DNA of 34,532 nt from a virus: IMG/VR virus record IMGVR_UViG_3300046169_000033, positions 1-34,532 of that record. One strand, given 5' to 3'. Below, piece by piece: positions 27,502 through 34,532 of this stretch. How positions within the stretch are numbered: the first letter of the stretch is position 1; each line of letters begins with the position of its first letter. The position numbers and the translations under genes were made by a program. A model generated the notes under the pieces. That model was not told where the DNA came from. It ran no database searches and saw only the letters and a list, made by a program, of their open reading frames with translations.

Positions 27502-29097
27502 TTATTGTGTCGCAGCTTGCCCAGATAAATAAGCGGTCAATGCTGCCCGCATTCTTTGTTGCGCTGCCGGTGACATATTTCTGCTTTGGATAATACTTTG
27601 ATAAAGATTATCTATATTTCTTTTTTGCAACTGAGAACCTACTACTCTGCCTGTTGCGCCAACGCCCGCAACCGTTCCCGCAACGCCAAGAGCGGTTAAA
27701 GGATCTCTTGTCAACATTCCAGCAACGCCAGCCGGTGCTATTGAGGCTATAGCTGAAACTGACCCCGTAGGCGCAAATTTACCGATAAATCTTGCTATAT
27801 TTTCTGCTGAACCGCCCTCAACGATTTGTGCAATTTGGTCTTTTTCAGTTTGCGTCCATCCAGCTTCTTTGCCTTGAATAATACGTCTATAAAGCGGTCT
27901 AAATTCCGTTCGCACCGCATTTTCTAAATCTAAATTGTTAGAAGTCGCTCTGGATTTTGCTAAAGATAACAATTCCTCAATTTGATCTGCCTTCATTGCC
28001 CTTGAATATAAAGCATTAGCAACTTGTATCTCAGGCGCAAGTTCAGAAGTATTTGCATCAAATGTTCGCAGTACATTTCTCAAAGCATTTTTTTCTTCAC
28101 CTTTGGCGTCATTCATTCTACCAGATATTGCCCTTCTTGTAGTTTGAATGCTTGCGGCGGTCATACCCTTTTCAGCAAACCCCTCAAGAATTGAAACAAC
28201 CATACGCAATTTTGTATAATCTGGGGCAACCCTAACTTTATTACTTCCCCGAACAGGAGTTAAATATCCTTGTTGATCTAATAGGCTAAAAACATCGCTG
28301 TAAATTTTATCTGTTACCGCCGGTTGCGCAGACAATCCTTCAGCTTTTTGTAATTCATACAACCTTCCAGCTTGTTTTTTTAAATCAACAGCAGACAATG
28401 GGCCTTTAGGTGCTTTTGTTAAAATTTTATCTGCTGTTTGCGCAACTTTCCCGCCGCCAACAGCACCTAAAATTTCTGCGATCATTTCAGCCGTTGGATT
28501 GTCTGGGAACAATTCTTCTATACCAGCGCCAGCCGCGCCGCCGCCAAAACTTGTTGCAGCTTCAGTAGCCGCAAATGCTGTCGGAGCTTTAGCTGCTTCT
28601 GCTCGCACAGACGCCAAAGCGTTTTTTGCACCTTGATAAATAGAAGGCGCTGCCGTTAATGCCGCTTTTGGCCCAGCTAAAGCTATTGTCGCAGCAGCCG
28701 GTATAGTCTCTCCAATTGCTTCAGTGCCGCCTCTTACAATTCGTTGACTTCTTGTTTGCGGCTCCACATCTGAAATTGCCTGATCTGCGCTTAATGCTTG
28801 AAATAAATCTCGTAAACTTTCAGAACCGCCAACAGGCTTTTCACCAATTGGCACTCCAATTTTTTGCAAACCAGATGCCGCTATGTCTACTGGCGCACCA
28901 AATCCACTTGCTAAACCCTCATATATTCCAGATAAAGATTGCTCAACTATGTCAGTTTTTTCACCAGATGGAGTAGAAGTCTTTTGACGGTTGTTTAATT
29001 CACGCTCAAACATCAAAGCATTTGCAAAATCTTTTGCAGTCAGCGCTTTATTCATTGCACCTTCAATTTCTTCATTTGAAAATTTACTGAGATCCAT
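27502..29097 (-). CDS. Internal/ejection-type virion protein, 531 aa
   Basis: The ATG at 29097 (GGAATTAAA upstream) gives MDLSKFSNEEIEGAMNKALT. Alanine-rich hydrophobic stretches (ETIPAAATIALAGPKAALTA, SFGGGAAGAGIEEL, AIASIAPAGVAGML, ALGVAGTVAGVGA) alternate with charged helices, such as KADQIEELLSLAKSRATSN. Such amphipathic, membrane-seeking proteins follow the tail genes in podoviruses and are ejected to make a DNA channel (compare P22 gp16/gp20 and T7 gp14-16). The assignment is by composition and place. Confidence 0.6.
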   Translation of the reverse strand: MDLSKFSNEEIEGAMNKALTAKDFANALMFERELNNRQKTSTPSGEKTDIVEQSLSGIYEGLASGFGAPVDIAASGLQKIGVPIGEKPVGGSESLRDLFQALSADQAISDVEPQTRSQRIVRGGTEAIGETIPAAATIALAGPKAALTAAPSIYQGAKNALASVRAEAAKAPTAFAATEAATSFGGGAAGAGIEELFPDNPTAEMIAEILGAVGGGKVAQTADKILTKAPKGPLSAVDLKKQAGRLYELQKAEGLSAQPAVTDKIYSDVFSLLDQQGYLTPVRGSNKVRVAPDYTKLRMVVSILEGFAEKGMTAASIQTTRRAISGRMNDAKGEEKNALRNVLRTFDANTSELAPEIQVANALYSRAMKADQIEELLSLAKSRATSNNLDLENAVRTEFRPLYRRIIQGKEAGWTQTEKDQIAQIVEGGSAENIARFIGKFAPTGSVSAIASIAPAGVAGMLTRDPLTALGVAGTVAGVGATGRVVGSQLQKRNIDNLYQSIIQSRNMSPAAQQRMRAALTAYLSGQAATQ

Positions 29098-29098
29098 T

Positions 29099-30115
29099 TT
29101 AATTCCTTGGCAAATAATCAGATGGATTTGCCTGTGAAGCAAATGGATCTGGACGGCTTAACAATTGTTGAAACGCTGCATTTTTATCAATTTCACCAGA
29201 ACGATATTGCTGTACGATCTGCGCACCTAAAGCATCATATTGAGCAATACCACGCAAGGTTTCTAAAATAATTTCATTTCCTCGCGGTTGATTGATTAAA
29301 CGCGGCAACGATTGTTTAAACAAATCTAAATCCGCATCTGACATAGGCCCAGAACCCGCTGGCCTCTGCTGCGGCACTAAGGAATTGATTAAGGCAGCAG
29401 CAGCTTGCAAATCATCTAAGCCTTCAGTTTCTATTCCAAAATTACCCGCTGCAAACTTTAGTGCAGCCATACTGCCCGTTTCTGTTTCACCTAAAAGTTG
29501 CTCTAACCTGTTAATATTTGACATGTTTCTTTGCGCATTTGCACCGACGCTAAATGCCTCAGACAAAGTTTTTGCATCTAACTTTGCAAACTCGTCAACG
29601 CCTTTGTCAGAAATAATTGTTGTTTGACTGCTATCAGCAAACTTTAAAGCTTCTTCTTGCGTCATTCCTAACTGATTGACCGCATATTCATAAGCTTGCA
29701 CTTTGCTTGGCTTCTTAACCTTACCAGCCGCCATCATTGCCCTAGCATTTGCAGCAGCTTCAGTCTGGCGCAATCTTTCGTTAGCTTGCATTTCAGTAAG
29801 ATACCCTGAGAAGCCTTGAGAAGCGTCCAGAGCGCGTGACTGCACTGCCTCTAAATACCGTTGAGCCACCTTATCACCCGCCTCTGCGCGTTTCTGTAGC
29901 TCTGCTACGGTGCGGTTGCGAGCCTGACCCTGCATTCGTTGCTGGCCTCTCGCCATCATCTCTGCGCGATAATTAGCAGATTGCGGGTTCATCGGATTAA
30001 GAACAGATGCAGCCATTCCAAGCTTATTCATAAAGTTTAAGCCGGTTTCCTCATCTGGCTTTCTCATACGGCTAAATAACCCTAAAAGCCCGCCTTGGTT
30101 TGGATCCATCGTCAT
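29099..30115 (-). CDS. Ejection-type virion protein, 338 aa
   Basis: The first ATG (30115) has GGAG 8 nt upstream and gives MTMDPNQGGLLGLFSRMRKP. It is helical throughout: QSANYRAEMMARGQQRMQGQ, NERLRQTEAAANARAMMAAG, AKLDAKTLSEAFSVGANAQR, SLPRLINQPRGNEIIL. The mostly alpha, alanine- and glutamine-rich makeup and position between two similar proteins suggest an internal virion protein. No enzymatic motif. It ends one base before the 531-aa gene. Confidence 0.6.
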   Translation of the reverse strand: MTMDPNQGGLLGLFSRMRKPDEETGLNFMNKLGMAASVLNPMNPQSANYRAEMMARGQQRMQGQARNRTVAELQKRAEAGDKVAQRYLEAVQSRALDASQGFSGYLTEMQANERLRQTEAAANARAMMAAGKVKKPSKVQAYEYAVNQLGMTQEEALKFADSSQTTIISDKGVDEFAKLDAKTLSEAFSVGANAQRNMSNINRLEQLLGETETGSMAALKFAAGNFGIETEGLDDLQAAAALINSLVPQQRPAGSGPMSDADLDLFKQSLPRLINQPRGNEIILETLRGIAQYDALGAQIVQQYRSGEIDKNAAFQQLLSRPDPFASQANPSDYLPRN

Positions 30116-30126
30116 CTAATAATCTC

Positions 30127-31080
30127 CTAAGCGAAAGCCCCAGCAGCTTGAAAATAATCAAGAAATCCGGGCCGGTAGCCTTGCTGCTGACCCTGCAAAT
30201 TAGGCACACCAGAAATAGAACCTAAGAAAGTAGCTAAACCCTGCTGTGGAGCGCCAGTATATCCCGCATATTGCTGCTTCCCTGCGTTAATAAGATCCTG
30301 CATCATCTGCTGCTGCATCGCACCCTGCATCATTTGCTGGTTTTGTATGCTTTGACCATATCCAAACGATTGCTGGCCTAAACCAGCCATTTGCTGCGCA
30401 GCGCCTAGATTTTGCTGATTGGCTTGCAAACCGGCTTGCTGATTTAATTGTTGAGCAGTCATGCCTTGTTGCGCACCAAATTGAGCCGCTTGATTAGCTG
30501 CCATTTGATTTGCTGCATTTACAGATTGCTGTTGCCCCACATCAAACTGAGAAGCACCTAAAGCAGTATTAAACCCTTGTGATCTTAATCTAGCTGTTTG
30601 ATCTAATGCTTGTTGCGCAAAATTCTTATTAGTTTCTGCCTCAACTAATCCATGCCTTGACCCACCAAAAGCGTTTGCAGATGTTGCTTGCGCTCCTGCC
30701 GTATTCATGGCTTGCTGGCGCGCACCCTCTACATCCCGCAAAGACGCTTGCACAACTTGATTTTCATATGGGTTTTGATAATTAGCCATTCCAGACGCAG
30801 CCGTTGCTGGCCCCCGCTGCATTGACGCACCATATCCTAAACCTTGCACTTGCTGCGGCCTGTAGCCCATTTGCGCCTGTGTTCCAGCCAATGCTGTTTT
30901 TTGTGCGTTAGCCGCTTGCGTGTATGGATCATTTGCAATTGGCGCTTGCATTACCTGACCAAACTGAGGAATTGCTTGGTTTGGTGGCCCCATCTGGCTA
31001 AACGTTGGCCCACCACGCCGATCTAAATTCATAGACGGTTGCGCCACTTGCGACATTGAAGGATTTGCTGAACCGCCCAT
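30127..31080 (-). CDS. Glutamine-rich ejection-type protein, 317 aa
   Basis: The ATG at 31080 (GGAGGTAAATAAA upstream) begins MGGSANPSMSQVAQPSMNLD. Q, A, G and N dominate. The conserved-looking block ANYQNPYENQVVQASLRDVE, GARQQAMNTAGAQATSANAF and GGSRHGLVEAETNKNFAQQA precedes heptad-like AQQ/NQQ repeats and ends YRPGFLDYFQAAGAFA. The block is familiar from marine podovirus DNA-ejection proteins. It lies in the ejection cluster. Confidence 0.65.
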   Translation of the reverse strand: MGGSANPSMSQVAQPSMNLDRRGGPTFSQMGPPNQAIPQFGQVMQAPIANDPYTQAANAQKTALAGTQAQMGYRPQQVQGLGYGASMQRGPATAASGMANYQNPYENQVVQASLRDVEGARQQAMNTAGAQATSANAFGGSRHGLVEAETNKNFAQQALDQTARLRSQGFNTALGASQFDVGQQQSVNAANQMAANQAAQFGAQQGMTAQQLNQQAGLQANQQNLGAAQQMAGLGQQSFGYGQSIQNQQMMQGAMQQQMMQDLINAGKQQYAGYTGAPQQGLATFLGSISGVPNLQGQQQGYRPGFLDYFQAAGAFA

Positions 31081-31081
31081 T

Positions 31082-31546
31082 TTATTTACCTCCGCTTCTG
31101 CCGCCGCCTTGCATCTGTAATGCAACAGGCTGATTTGATGGTGCGCGACTTCCCATTTCCCCCGTAACAGGATCTATTGAAAAGCTATTTAAATAATCAT
31201 ATTGCGCTGGTCTGTTTTCTTGCAATTGCTGTTGAGCTTGCTCAAATATTGGCGCTGAAGAATAACCAGAAACACCGCCCGCAAATTGGGTTGGTTCTGG
31301 TAAATAAGATTGCTGCTGACCATCTGGCCCTGCGCCGGTAGGCATCCCAAAAGCGCTTGCCATTTGATTAGTGCCTTCAAAAGAAGCTTGCTGCATCGGA
31401 CTGAAAGCTGCAACATCAGGCCCGTAGTAAGGAACATAACCCGTTGACGCGACATCTTTGCCCATCCCAATGCCTTGCTGATACGCTGTTTCTAAAAAGG
31501 CTGGCACTGTAGCCTTTGTTGTAGATGATCCACCACCACCAGACAT
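31082..31546 (-). CDS. Small virion-type protein, 154 aa
   Basis: This begins MSGGGGSSTTKATVPAFLET with AAGGAGATAT upstream. The middle has YVPYYGPDVAAFSPMQQASF and a proline/glutamine-rich part, ending in MQGGGRSGGK. It is disordered with few charged residues, and shares style with the Q-rich neighbour. Possibly a plug or ejection partner; unrecognised. Confidence 0.5.
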   Translation of the reverse strand: MSGGGGSSTTKATVPAFLETAYQQGIGMGKDVASTGYVPYYGPDVAAFSPMQQASFEGTNQMASAFGMPTGAGPDGQQQSYLPEPTQFAGGVSGYSSAPIFEQAQQQLQENRPAQYDYLNSFSIDPVTGEMGSRAPSNQPVALQMQGGGRSGGK

Positions 31547-31548
31547 TT

Positions 31549-31923
31549 TTATATCTCCTTAATAAAACTTGCATACAGCATTTTCCAATCTAACGGCGCT
31601 AAAGGTTTTTTCCACCCAATGCGCCCCGCCATGATTGCTGCCGTGCAATTTTGCTCTTTGGCCCAAGCCTTAACGTCTGTATCCATGTCTAGTATTTGAT
31701 CCAATTCGCCACCAGCCAAAAAGATGTTTAAAACTCTCTTTCTAGGATATACCACAATTTCAGTAACAATACACCCCTTGGGCGCGGGCCATAGCTGCAT
31801 ACGCCCTTCCATGATGCCTTTTTCAATATCTTCCCATTCGTGAGTGCCGCCACAATAAGTAAGCGCATCTTCTATCCACTGCCTACAACGCTGTAGCTGA
31901 TTTATTGGGGTTAGATCATTCAT
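31549..31923 (-). CDS. Conserved phage protein, 124 aa
   Basis: This begins MNDLTPINQLQRCRQWIEDA, with key segments GGTHEWEDIEKGIMEGRMQL, WPAPKGCIVTEIVVYPRKRV, FLAGGELDQILDMDTDVKAW and AKEQNCTAAIMAGRIGWKKP. The ordered C, H, W and G positions recur in many phages from memory, and the strand-helix order resembles a GNAT-type fold without a clear acetyl-CoA loop. It starts inside the end of the 219-aa gene. Function unknown. Confidence 0.6.
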   Translation of the reverse strand: MNDLTPINQLQRCRQWIEDALTYCGGTHEWEDIEKGIMEGRMQLWPAPKGCIVTEIVVYPRKRVLNIFLAGGELDQILDMDTDVKAWAKEQNCTAAIMAGRIGWKKPLAPLDWKMLYASFIKEI

Positions 31924-32575
31924 GGTTTCGTGTAATTGATAATGTTGTTGCAGGAGAGGAAGGAGAAAAAGAAGTAGCTGCTGTTGTGTTTAAATGACCA
32001 TTAGTATCTGTCACCGCCCATTTAACTTCTAAATAATCATCCGCATTCAAATCAAAAATCGCTGTCCTTGAAACAACTAAAGTAGCATTGTTTTGATGCA
32101 ACGAATTAACCATCGTTGCCCCAGCTACGTTTACACCGTTGATTGCGGGCCAAAAATAAAAAGTAACTGTACTTGACGAAGTTGAAGCTATTTCTGCGCT
32201 AAAACTAATGACATACTCACCAGCTTCATCAAAAACAATTCTTTCTGGATTACTGCCATCACGATTAATTCTGCTAAAATTAGATGGTGCATCATATGTG
32301 ATAGAGTAAGCCGTATTCGCTGATGCGGCAGTAACATCGGTTGACCTAATAAATGTGGCATGACCGCCACGCATAACAATTTGCCTAAATTCATTGTTAT
32401 AAGAAACAACAGGAAAACCGCTTGCATCATCCCATAAAATAACGCCGTTTTCTGAGGGATTATCGTCAGATGTTTTAAATCCTAATTTTGCTAAATTTCT
32501 TTGCAAATAAGATGTTAGCTGCCTTCCCCATTCAGCCAAATCTACACCTATCGGTGGCAGCAATGGACTAGGCAT
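31916..32575 (-). CDS. Probable receptor-binding or tail protein with jelly-roll-like domain, 219 aa
   Basis: This begins MPSPLLPPIGVDLAEWGRQL. The C-terminal ~150 residues run SNFSRINRDGSNPERIVFDE, AGEYVISFSAEIASTSSSTV, TFYFWPAINGVNVAGATMVN and DLNADDYLEVKWAVTDT, the beta pattern of C1q/TNF-like jelly-roll domains common in phage tail tips. The N-terminus is a short helix that could attach to the tail. It overlaps the beta-propeller gene by one base. Confidence 0.55.
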   Translation of the reverse strand: MPSPLLPPIGVDLAEWGRQLTSYLQRNLAKLGFKTSDDNPSENGVILWDDASGFPVVSYNNEFRQIVMRGGHATFIRSTDVTAASANTAYSITYDAPSNFSRINRDGSNPERIVFDEAGEYVISFSAEIASTSSSTVTFYFWPAINGVNVAGATMVNSLHQNNATLVVSRTAIFDLNADDYLEVKWAVTDTNGHLNTTAATSFSPSSPATTLSITRNHE

Positions 32576-34077
32576 TATCTTTTCCCTGCTGGCAAAGCGT
32601 CAACTCTCATATTTCCCACACGCCAATCAGTATTTGCAACGCCCTCTACTCGCATTCTCATTTGCCGCCCAGAAAACCTCACCCCCGTAGGATTAGCCGG
32701 TGCGTAAGGCCCATGCTCTTGCTCAGAACCGTTTGGATAAAATCTTGTTTTAAACTTTACTTGAACTTGGCCTTGCGTAGCCTCATCAGGGATAAGCTGC
32801 ATCACATTCATAATGTTATCGCCATTGCCTAATGAAATAGGGCCAGTTTCAGCAAAAACTGATTGGCTATCATAGGCATGTCCAACTTCATGCTCATAAA
32901 GTGTTTTATTATTACCGGCGAGCAATGCCAACTTAAACACGCCCCTGCCAACCCCAGAAGATCGCCCTAGATTACCAATAACCCAATGGTTTTCTTGATA
33001 ATCAAACGCCACATATTTATCTATATCTGTGCTGCCAGCAGAGCAATAAAACCACCATATTTCTTTATATTCTGTATTTGCCCAAGCCCACACCTGACTT
33101 TGCTGGCCCCTATTAAAATCATCAAATACATAATCGTGAACATCACACGGCAATTCTCTAACACTGTTGCCATCAAAATGGTGGAAGCCTCGCTGACCCA
33201 TCCAAAAAACACCGGCATCAACATCAGCAGCCGCTTTTCGTGAAATTGCACCACACGCGGTTCCCACTCTTTGATTTGAGTACACATACGGCGGCCCCAA
33301 ATATCTCATGGCATGAGCGTCTACATCAGTAATAATTAAAGTTTGACCGCGTGTTCTGATCCCTTGCATAATTTGCCCAGAGGTTTGTAGCAAAATATCG
33401 CCAGCTTCATTTGTTGTGGCTGGCGTCCATACAGTGTTTGCTTCACGATCACACCACTGAACTTTTCTAGGATCATCACCCGCGCCCAAAGCGAATATAA
33501 ATCGTTCTTCTGTAACGACTAAACCTAAATTTTTAGTTGGTGCGTTTGTAAGGACAGAAGCCGTAGAGGCATTGGCTGATTTATCCCAATACCAAATTCT
33601 GCCATCTGATGAAGAACATGCTATTAAATCTTCGCCCCAATTATCTATTGACCAAGTTGTAGCTTCATCAAAGTTCCCGTCATTGGGCCGCGCTGTTCCA
33701 TATTCATTTTCACCATAATCACCATATCCATACCCCGTGATTACAACGCCACGTTCTAACTCAGGAACGCGCCGCGCAGATAAATTATTAAGATTGCTTG
33801 GCGTTATATTTGTAAGAGTGCCACCGCCATTCATCAACTTTAATTCATTGTAAGAACCACCAGCAATATAAGCTATTCCATCGTTTGCTTCCCACGAATG
33901 CATACCGCGCAACGTATTTGATGCGAAACTAGCTTTTCTAGTCTGCCACCCCTTTACAGGCCGCAAGCTGTTATCACGCCAGCGAACTAAACTGCCATCA
34001 CGCCATCTACCAGTTTGCTCTAAATCAGTGCCATTTCGGTAAAATCCTGCGGGTATATCTAAAGGTACTAAAGTCAT
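32575..34077 (-). CDS. Tail hub/stabilisation protein, beta-propeller (P22 gp10-like)
   Basis: This encodes 500 aa, start MTLVPLDIPAGFYRNGTDLE. It opens with RWRDGSLVRWRDNSLRPVKG and WQTR, then repeats blade-like strands: GIAYIAGGSYNELKLM, NWGEDLIACSSSDGRIWYWD, RFIFALGAGDDPRKVQWCDR, LIITDVDAHAMRYLG, AGVFWMGQRGFHHFDGNSVR, EIWWFYCSAG. Length and beta-propeller rhythm fit the P22 gp10-type tail component that closes the portal below the adaptor. AGGATCGGTAA is upstream of the ATG. The assignment is by fold resemblance. Confidence 0.6.
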   Translation of the reverse strand: MTLVPLDIPAGFYRNGTDLEQTGRWRDGSLVRWRDNSLRPVKGWQTRKASFASNTLRGMHSWEANDGIAYIAGGSYNELKLMNGGGTLTNITPSNLNNLSARRVPELERGVVITGYGYGDYGENEYGTARPNDGNFDEATTWSIDNWGEDLIACSSSDGRIWYWDKSANASTASVLTNAPTKNLGLVVTEERFIFALGAGDDPRKVQWCDREANTVWTPATTNEAGDILLQTSGQIMQGIRTRGQTLIITDVDAHAMRYLGPPYVYSNQRVGTACGAISRKAAADVDAGVFWMGQRGFHHFDGNSVRELPCDVHDYVFDDFNRGQQSQVWAWANTEYKEIWWFYCSAGSTDIDKYVAFDYQENHWVIGNLGRSSGVGRGVFKLALLAGNNKTLYEHEVGHAYDSQSVFAETGPISLGNGDNIMNVMQLIPDEATQGQVQVKFKTRFYPNGSEQEHGPYAPANPTGVRFSGRQMRMRVEGVANTDWRVGNMRVDALPAGKR

Positions 34078-34090
34078 TTACCGATCCTGC

Positions 34091-34532
34091 TTACAGGGTT
34101 GCGTTAGAATTTACATTTCCTGCTACGTTTAAATTTCCGCTATTATCTAAAGTCATGTACACATTTGAACCGATTTTAAATTCCAACGTTGTCCCATTGG
34201 AAACGACTTGCCAAACCCCAATATCCAAAGTTGTGATATTTGCTAACGTAATATTCGCTGTTGTTACTTGCGTTGTTGTTACATTTATTGCTGGGATAGT
34301 AGCCGTTCCAGAAAAAACAGGATTTAACAAAGGAGCCTTTGCGTCAATTTGCGTTTGAATTGAGCTTGTGACGCCATCAACGTAATTTAACTCTGTTACG
34401 CTAACCCCAGATGAAGCTGCAATTTTGCCATTTTCATCAGATATTAAAACTTTCCCAGCAGATAAGTCACTGCTCAAAACACTTGTGGCAGCACCAGAAA
34501 TTGCGGGGGGGATGCTGTTTAGCTGAGCAGCG
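34091..34532 (-). CDS. Tail protein, 3' part (continues at 92-1 across the junction)
   Basis: The frame is open from the window edge and ends at 34091. Beyond the edge it should continue the frame that starts at 92, with AQLNSIPPAISGAATSVLSS at the joint. Visible motifs are LISDENGKIAASSGVSVTEL, NYVDGVTSSIQTQIDAKAPL (a coiled-coil trimer motif of fibre proteins) and a beta-rich tail with TTTQVTTANITLANITTLD and FKIGSNVYMTLDNSGNLNVA. It is a 177-aa tail or fibre component in total. Confidence 0.75.
   Translation of the reverse strand, partial: AAQLNSIPPAISGAATSVLSSDLSAGKVLISDENGKIAASSGVSVTELNYVDGVTSSIQTQIDAKAPLLNPVFSGTATIPAINVTTTQVTTANITLANITTLDIGVWQVVSNGTTLEFKIGSNVYMTLDNSGNLNVAGNVNSNATL

Noticed and set aside
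1-34532. Direct terminal repeat at the window ends
   Set aside because: The first and last bases show no shared sequence; the gene simply runs through the cut.

Overview
The window looks like the complete genome of a small tailed phage, cut open inside a tail gene. The minus-strand frame that runs off the low-coordinate end (start codon at 92) joins in frame to the frame entering at 34532. Together they give one 534-nt gene of 177 aa, so the molecule is best read as a 34,532-bp circle (a circularly permuted or terminally redundant genome closed by assembly). Recognisable parts are a P22-like portal, an SU10/DUF5309-type major capsid protein, a scaffold, terminase, a gp10-like beta-propeller tail protein, two adaptor paralogues, glutamine-rich ejection-type proteins, an S74 tail fibre, a T7-lysozyme-type amidase and a 3-TM holin. 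There is no tape measure, tail tube or sheath, so the particle is probably short-tailed (podovirus-like). Protein families and moderate base composition (judged by eye) suggest a marine alphaproteobacterial host, but this is inference. I see no tRNA, integrase, DNA polymerase or RNA polymerase.

Layout. Minus strand, about 12.86 kb down to 0 and on through 34.5 to 20.5 kb: HTH regulator, replication initiator-like gene, unknown replication-module gene, terminator, TerS, TerL, a chain of tiny Lys/Cys-rich genes, several unknown virion-type genes, two adaptor paralogues, S74 tail fibre, glycine-rich adhesin, tail assembly chaperone, junction tail gene, beta-propeller protein, jelly-roll-like protein, ejection-type proteins, portal, scaffold, capsid, small membrane proteins, holin and amidase. 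Plus strand, 12.95 to 20.4 kb: annealing protein, SSB, nuclease-like proteins and many small early genes, ending in a strong terminator that faces the lysis genes. RusA is the only minus-strand gene inside the plus block.

Regulation. The HTH gene and the plus block diverge from a symmetric 36-bp region holding two overlapping face-to-face promoters. Three later small-gene groups (at 16.46, 17.05 and 17.99 kb) are each driven by a copy of the same element, exactly 50 nt from -35 box to Shine-Dalgarno. The element carries a TGTAG[GT]CT motif in the promoter spacer. Related sequence occurs in the HTH control region, which suggests one repressor controls them all. UNCG-tetraloop hairpins follow three of the small genes.

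Sequence quality. Three late genes (terL, S74 fibre, glycine-rich adhesin) are split by eight single-base indels, several in homopolymers. Removing them restores full-length family-like proteins, including the Walker A motif and last nuclease motif of TerL. These are most likely consensus errors; the alternative is a decaying genome.
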